Below are positions 7,282-11,273 of a stretch of DNA of 11,273 nucleotides, piece after piece. This DNA comes from Candidatus Woesearchaeota archaeon (lineage in GTDB: Archaea > Nanobdellota > Nanobdellia > Woesearchaeales > 21-14-0-10-32-9). The stretch covers positions 1 to 11,273 of the forward strand of contig PWLK01000095.1 of NCBI GenBank assembly GCA_003560545.1, read 5' to 3'. The notes beneath the pieces were generated by a model that did not search any database, was not told where the DNA came from, and saw only the letters and a program-made list of their open reading frames with translations. Within the stretch, counting starts at the first letter, position 1, and the number at the start of each line of letters is the position of its first letter. Position numbers and translations under genes: made by a program.

Positions 7282-7313
7282 TTTATATACACGTCTTTCC
7301 ATTCTTTTTTTTT
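7282..7313 (+). promoter_or_regulatory. Promoter of the Memo-like gene, leaderless, overlapping T-tract
   Basis: TATA box TTTATATAC (7282-7290) is centred 28 nt before the ATG at 7314, so transcription should start at or next to the start codon. No Shine-Dalgarno is present. The spacer ends in nine T residues (7305-7313), which directly abut the ATG. Confidence 0.7.
7305..7313 (+). terminator. Oligo-T tract, possible terminator of the upstream gene
   Basis: A run of nine T residues lies 41 bp after the stop of the giant surface-protein gene. Archaeal polymerase commonly terminates at such U-tracts without a hairpin. Its position inside the next promoter makes its use uncertain. Confidence 0.45.
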
Positions 7314-8165
7314 ATGAGACAGGCTAGGCTTTCCGGTGTTTATTATAAGGCAGCTCCTACGTTGTTGAACAAGCAATTAGAGAACGCTTTCTTGTCTGAG
7401 AAGGGCCCGGGTGCTTTGCCTGTGGCTGCGAAGGGCAAAAAGTCTTTGGTTAAGGGCTTGGTCGTTCCAAGGTACTCTTATGAGAAGGCTGGCCCTGCGA
7501 TGGCGTGGGCTTATAAGGCTCTTGTTGAGTCCGGAGTCCCGGATGTTGTGGTTATCATTGGGCAGTCCGAGAAGGGCTCAGGTTTATCCGTTGAGCCTTA
7601 TGAGACTCCTTACGGTATTGTTCGCGTTGACCAAAAACTGGCTTTGGCAATCGCTGAGAAAGGCAATTTAAAGGAGGACAATCCTTTGTTTGATGAGGAT
7701 GAGTACGTTGAATCCCAGCTTCCTTTCCTCCAGTATTCTTATTCCAAGCAGGAAAACCTGAAGATACTGCCTGTTCTTGTCAGCCCTGACGCGGAGCTTA
7801 AAAAAATTGTTGTGGACATAAAAGAAGCGCTTTTAGAGCAGGATAAGAAAGCAACAGTTGTTGTTCCGACGAATTTCACGTTTTACGGGAGGAATTATGG
7901 TTACATACCTTTTTCTAGTGACGCGCACAAACAGGTTTACGAGTTAGACAGCGGTGCCTTAGAACTAGTTCAGGGGAATAAGCCCATGGAATACCTTAAG
8001 TACGTTGATGAAAAAGCGATGAACACAGACAACTTCATGGGCGTTACAGCCCTGCTCTTATTGTTAAAGCCTAAAAAGGCTTTTTTAGAGCAATACTACA
8101 CCACAGCTGACTTAGACCAGGATTACAAGAACTTTGTGAGTTTCGCATCACTTGTCCTGAAGTAA
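7314..8165 (+). CDS. Memo-family (AmmeMemoRadiSam B-like) protein lacking metal ligands
   Basis: 283 residues, the usual Memo length. Family landmarks are recognisable in order: an N-terminal RLSGVYY like 'AGxFYP'; VVPRYSYEKAGPAMAWAYKAL (50-70); VVIIGQSEKGSG (79-90); YETPYGIVRVD; VESQLPFLQY (132-141); VVVPTNFTFYGRNYGYIPF (182-200); and the ending FVSFASLVL, like 'VGYASIVF'. The expected ligand positions are replaced: His in VPHAGY is R53, His in GPNH is E86, His in EHSxE is E130, Asp and His in SSDFSHY are N187 and F190, and Cys in the 'CG' motif is M242. The fold is probably kept but not the iron/copper or dioxygenase-like centre known for Memo. The ATG at 7314 is chosen for the TATA spacing; an upstream in-frame ATG at 7158 would overlap the preceding gene. 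No AMMECR1 or radical-SAM partner is adjacent. Confidence 0.8.
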   Translation: MRQARLSGVYYKAAPTLLNKQLENAFLSEKGPGALPVAAKGKKSLVKGLVVPRYSYEKAGPAMAWAYKALVESGVPDVVVIIGQSEKGSGLSVEPYETPYGIVRVDQKLALAIAEKGNLKEDNPLFDEDEYVESQLPFLQYSYSKQENLKILPVLVSPDAELKKIVVDIKEALLEQDKKATVVVPTNFTFYGRNYGYIPFSSDAHKQVYELDSGALELVQGNKPMEYLKYVDEKAMNTDNFMGVTALLLLLKPKKAFLEQYYTTADLDQDYKNFVSFASLVLK

Positions 8166-8167
8166 AA

Positions 8168-8209
8168 TTTTAAATACTTCTACGTAAAGAGAATATTGTA
8201 AAAAGAGGG
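8168..8209 (+). promoter_or_regulatory. TATA box and Shine-Dalgarno of the membrane-anchored surface gene
   Basis: TTTTAAATACT (8168-8178) is identical to the element at 1897-1907 and starts 3 bp after the stop of the preceding gene. AAAAAGAGGG (8200-8209) precedes the TTG start at 8220 by 10 nt and repeats the context of the other surface-protein gene. This placement supports the TTG as the true start. Confidence 0.6.
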
Positions 8210-8219
8210 ATTAGCCATC

Positions 8220-11156
8220 TTGAAAAACAGGAAAAGCCAGTTCACAGTATTCGTAATACTAGGATTCGTATTATTAGTTGTAATGTTCTTCATATTCTTC
8301 ATCGTGGTAAACCTGGGCACTGAAAGCGCTGACCGGGAAGCGGACAGGGCTATACGTGAATTCACGGAGACCCAGGCGATAAACTACTACGTGCAAAGCT
8401 GCTTGGACGCAATAGTAACCGACAAAGTAGACGAAATGGCTTTCCAAGGCGGCCGATTCTTCGAAGACCACTACGAATTAGGCGCACCAGGGGATACGCA
8501 TATAGACGGCTTTGGCATAAGCATAATAATAGATACAGGCTTAGGAGAAAGAGAAGTAACCAAGTATCCTAACGTAACATACGGGATAAGAAACAGAGGC
8601 CTATGCGAAGTAGTTACGATGCACCCCCCGGATTACCCTTACCCTGCAACACCTGTTAGTGAATTAGAAGGAACGTACAATTCTTATGCAAACAATGAAT
8701 GCAGAAGACCTATCTCTCTTCGTCATTCAGGATTTTTTGGATACAATAATATGCCCTTGCTTTGCTACTGGTATGACGACACTCCCAACATACCTTCAGG
8801 ACCTAGGTTTTTATCTCCTTGCCTTGGCAACTACGATATTTTTGACGGTTCGCCTAATGACACTTTCGAATACCAACTAAAAACACAAATTGAAAAACAC
8901 GTGTCAACCTGCATTGAATTCTCAGAGGATGATTCGTTCGAAACATCGGAGGGTCACATTGTAAGGCCTTTAGATGAAGACCCTGAGGTAAGAATACTAT
9001 ATGAAAGAGAAACCTTTTCCGTGTTATTAGCATATCCTTTCGAGATCCACATCCAAGGAAGAGAACCCATAGTAACATCTTACGAATTCGAATACAAATC
9101 AGACTTAAGACTAACCCAAATACACAGATACCTCCAAAACCTGCTAAGAAGAGAATCTCAAGACATATTCTTTAACATATCCAGCCAATACCACGACGTT
9201 GATGGTTTCAGACCTGAATTCAGTGTAAATGTATACGATTTCTACAAAACAGAAACGCTTCCAGATGGACTTGATGTCACAGAAAATGGTGCAGGAGAAC
9301 CCTACGAATACGATAGAGTTGTAATATTCCGAGACGAAGCCTCCTTGATTGGAGGAAGACCTTTAATATTCCTAACTGCAATACAAAACAGGAAACCAGT
9401 CCTAGACTACATAAACCCCTCTCCGCACTCCTTCTTCAACATAATAGCCCTGGAAAACCAAGTTATAAACATAACACCGGAAGGCTTCGACCCTGATAAC
9501 AGGCGCATAACAACGTATAACTACACGGGATGGAAAGAAACATACAACGCATCATTCAGTGATAATGAATATTGCTTGGATGCACTAGAACAAACTCCAA
9601 CTGACTGGTTGAAAGTAGAAGAACTATGCATGGAAAAAGACCCAAGTGTTGAACCAAAGAAATGGAGTAGCTCCGAACCATACGAAGAAACAGGGAGGAG
9701 AGCAAGCTACCAAACCAATAACTTAGACTTAGGAGTGCACAGACTGAACGTAACCATACAAGACGTAGCAGGACTAAAAGACTGGCAGGAAATACGAATA
9801 CTAGTAATAGACCTACCAGAAGTAGAAATAGACGTAGAACCACCTTTCCCTTACGTCCCCCACGGGATTGTATCCTTAGAAGACCCTTTCACGATTGACG
9901 GATCAGAATCCACGGCAGGAGTGATAAGCGGGGAAATCGAAGGATACCTATGGAGCATAGAATATTCAGATGGTGAAATGATACTAGACCGGTATTCCAC
10001 AGAAGATCAAAGTGAATTACGAATGCCTTTAGAATATACATACTATGACTTAGACCAATTAATACTATTCATACACAACTTAAACTTGACACAACCAGGC
10101 GACTACGAACTAACATTAGAAGTAGAAACAGATTTTGAAATAGAAGGAGAAACAGTGACCGCAGTCAACTCAATGGGATTAGAAGCAGTAGAATGCATAC
10201 CTCATGACAATCCTGGTGACCCTTACTCTTTCCCGTATAATATTGGTGCTGATCCTTTCCTTGCAACACATTCGTGTTGTATAGCTGATAATGGTATGGA
10301 AGATCCAGGATCATATAGGCTCGCAGGAGAGAACGATGAATGTTTAAGCAAACCATACTATGGGGAATTAGAAACACTAAGAGAAAGTGTTGTAGAAAAT
10401 GATAGTGTTAACAGGAACAGCCTTTTAGGTATAGAAACTGATAACGAGTACGAATATATAGGTCAAGGAACACCTCCTGACGATTTTGACTTGCCAGATC
10501 ATAGTGATCAGATAAACAACGTCTACAAACTTGAATTTGTTAGAATGTGTGATGGGGAAAGAGGAAATATTTGTGGAGGGGATTATACAGGAGATATAAC
10601 GCATGAAGCTGCCTGTGAGTACAATGAAAACCTTAGTGAACAGTGTAGTGGTCCTTCTCAAGGGATAAGTACAATTGAGGTTTCATGTACTAACTACACA
10701 GGAGGCATTACTTTTGAATCTCTGTTTAAAGAAGGAACAGGGTTTTGCGGTCAAGAATCTAGGTGTGTAAGCCAAGAGGATTATTCAGAGTCAGGTCCTT
10801 TTTGGGCTGAAGTGAACAGTTCTGAGTGTGATGGTGATGGTGGTTGCGTGCCTGGTCCTGATAAGATATCTTGTAATGTGTCTGAATGCGGAGATTATGG
10901 TGCTCAATGTGATTCTTCAAGCGAAGATCATTGGTTAGATGTAAGTAATGGTATTTGTTATTTTGGCGGTTGCAGTGAGAGTACTTGCGGATTCTACAAT
11001 AATGTGTCTATGGATGATTTGAGTGATTATGTGTCTAATGGCTTCACAGGTGGTGCGCCTTGTAATGAGACTAATATAGCAACCAATTGGGAATGCACTG
11101 GAAATGGCTGGTGGTGTCAGGATGGTCCTCAGGAATACATTTTTCCAAATACTTGA
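8220..11156 (+). CDS. Membrane-anchored surface protein with Ig/PKD-like and Cys-rich domains
   Basis: 978 residues beginning with TTG. The N-terminus MKNRKSQFTVFVILGFVLLV resembles the archaeal class III (pilin-like) leader 'KxQxTVF' and gives one membrane segment (about 8-32) with the rest outside. A QSCLDA (Cys at 61) followed by QGG (76-78), and a second STCIEF (Cys at 231), match a conserved DPANN membrane-protein family recalled from motif memory. Two beta-sandwich domains follow: an Ig/cadherin-like one (about 412-537, with EGFDPDNRRITTYNYTGW and AGLKDWQEIRILV) and a PKD-like one (about 553-656, with DGSEST...GYLWSI and PGDYELTLEVE). The C-terminal third (657-978) is Cys-rich, beginning ECIPH...THSCC, and has no second membrane anchor. 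Codon style shifts at about residue 142, 217 and 657. Function is unknown; a structural or adhesive role, perhaps alongside the 1764-aa protein, is inferred. Confidence 0.8.
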   Translation: MKNRKSQFTVFVILGFVLLVVMFFIFFIVVNLGTESADREADRAIREFTETQAINYYVQSCLDAIVTDKVDEMAFQGGRFFEDHYELGAPGDTHIDGFGISIIIDTGLGEREVTKYPNVTYGIRNRGLCEVVTMHPPDYPYPATPVSELEGTYNSYANNECRRPISLRHSGFFGYNNMPLLCYWYDDTPNIPSGPRFLSPCLGNYDIFDGSPNDTFEYQLKTQIEKHVSTCIEFSEDDSFETSEGHIVRPLDEDPEVRILYERETFSVLLAYPFEIHIQGREPIVTSYEFEYKSDLRLTQIHRYLQNLLRRESQDIFFNISSQYHDVDGFRPEFSVNVYDFYKTETLPDGLDVTENGAGEPYEYDRVVIFRDEASLIGGRPLIFLTAIQNRKPVLDYINPSPHSFFNIIALENQVINITPEGFDPDNRRITTYNYTGWKETYNASFSDNEYCLDALEQTPTDWLKVEELCMEKDPSVEPKKWSSSEPYEETGRRASYQTNNLDLGVHRLNVTIQDVAGLKDWQEIRILVIDLPEVEIDVEPPFPYVPHGIVSLEDPFTIDGSESTAGVISGEIEGYLWSIEYSDGEMILDRYSTEDQSELRMPLEYTYYDLDQLILFIHNLNLTQPGDYELTLEVETDFEIEGETVTAVNSMGLEAVECIPHDNPGDPYSFPYNIGADPFLATHSCCIADNGMEDPGSYRLAGENDECLSKPYYGELETLRESVVENDSVNRNSLLGIETDNEYEYIGQGTPPDDFDLPDHSDQINNVYKLEFVRMCDGERGNICGGDYTGDITHEAACEYNENLSEQCSGPSQGISTIEVSCTNYTGGITFESLFKEGTGFCGQESRCVSQEDYSESGPFWAEVNSSECDGDGGCVPGPDKISCNVSECGDYGAQCDSSSEDHWLDVSNGICYFGGCSESTCGFYNNVSMDDLSDYVSNGFTGGAPCNETNIATNWECTGNGWWCQDGPQEYIFPNT

Positions 11157-11162
11157 TTTTTT
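11157..11162 (+). terminator. Short T-tract after the surface-protein gene
   Basis: Six T residues follow the TGA stop directly. They may act as a weak U-tract terminator before the next promoter, which begins 8 bp later. Confidence 0.35.
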
Positions 11163-11169
11163 CAAAAAG

Positions 11170-11203
11170 TTTATAAATACTGATATTAGTGGTATTGTCG
11201 AGG
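11170..11203 (+). promoter_or_regulatory. TATA promoter of the gene leaving the window
   Basis: TTTATAAATACT (11170-11181) shares its 3' half with the TATA elements at 1897 and 8168. Transcription is predicted near 11196-11202. A GAGG at 11200-11203 lies 4 nt before a TTG at 11208. Confidence 0.5.
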
Positions 11204-11207
11204 AGTA

Positions 11208-11273
11208 TTGAAAGTTTTTGTGCGGTGTAAGATGAGGGTTAAAAGAGGTCTTGTTAGGAATGCGCGTGTTTTC
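11208..11273 (+). CDS. Start of an unidentified gene, 3'-partial
   Basis: An open frame runs from a TTG at 11208 to the window edge, reading MKVFVRCKMRVKRGLVRNARVF. Alternative starts in the same frame are GTG at 11220 and ATG at 11232; the last has GGTG at 11224-11227 in front. The frame is closed upstream by a TAG at 11187. A promoter is well placed. The 22 residues are basic and T/G-codon rich, like the preceding gene end, but too few to name a family. Confidence 0.4.
   Translation, partial: MKVFVRCKMRVKRGLVRNARVF

Noticed and set aside
7158..7313. A longer version of the Memo-like protein starting at 7158.
   Set aside because: It would overlap the end of the 1764-aa gene by more than 100 bp, lacks family similarity in the extra residues, and ignores the TATA box placed for a start at 7314.

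Overview
The window comes from an archaeon, most likely a DPANN lineage of the Woesearchaeota/Pacearchaeota type. The evidence is an archaeal/eukaryal RNase P p30 subunit, TATA-box promoters about 25-28 nt upstream of starts or transcription sites, one apparently leaderless gene, and very large acidic Cys-rich surface proteins, one with a K-S-Q-F-T class III-like membrane leader. The lineage is inferred from gene content, not measured. All genes supported here lie on the + strand.

Layout. (1) Positions 1-438 are the 3' part of rnp3 (RNase P protein p30), which enters from the left edge. (2) Positions 515-1756 encode a DUF4143-type AAA ATPase with a C-terminal PD-(D/E)XK-like motif. (3) Positions 1771-1902 are a second, orphan copy of the rnp3 3' end. 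A 48-bp perfect direct repeat (54 bp with two mismatches) flanks the ATPase. The ATPase therefore looks like the cargo of a 1458-bp insertion that entered the 3' end of rnp3 and supplied a replacement C-terminus. (4) Positions 1970-7264 encode a 1764-aa secreted, Cys-rich, multidomain protein. (5) Positions 7314-8165 encode a Memo-family (AmmeMemoRadiSam protein B-like) protein in which the expected metal ligands appear substituted. (6) Positions 8220-11156 encode a 978-aa membrane-anchored protein with Ig/PKD-like repeats and a Cys-rich tail. (7) From 11208 a further gene begins and runs off the right edge.

How the parts may work together. The two surface proteins share an identical 11-bp TATA-region motif and the same AAAAAGAGGG Shine-Dalgarno context. 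They carry similar Cys-rich and PKD-like modules, so they may be co-regulated and act together at the cell surface (inference). The Memo-like gene between them has its own, differently built promoter. The rnp3/ATPase part is a separate story of genome mobility; the orphan rnp3 end contributes its stop codon to the TATA box of the large surface-protein gene.

A notable overall property is an abrupt alternation of codon style on a single coding strand. Positions 1 to about 2060 and most of 8220 to about 10190 use almost only A/C-ending codons. Positions from about 2090 to 8160, 8640-8870 and 10200-11273 are rich in T/G-ending codons. Several switches fall at protein-domain borders. No rRNA, tRNA, CRISPR array or recognisable integrase/transposase gene was seen. 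No gene-free stretch exceeds 300 bases.
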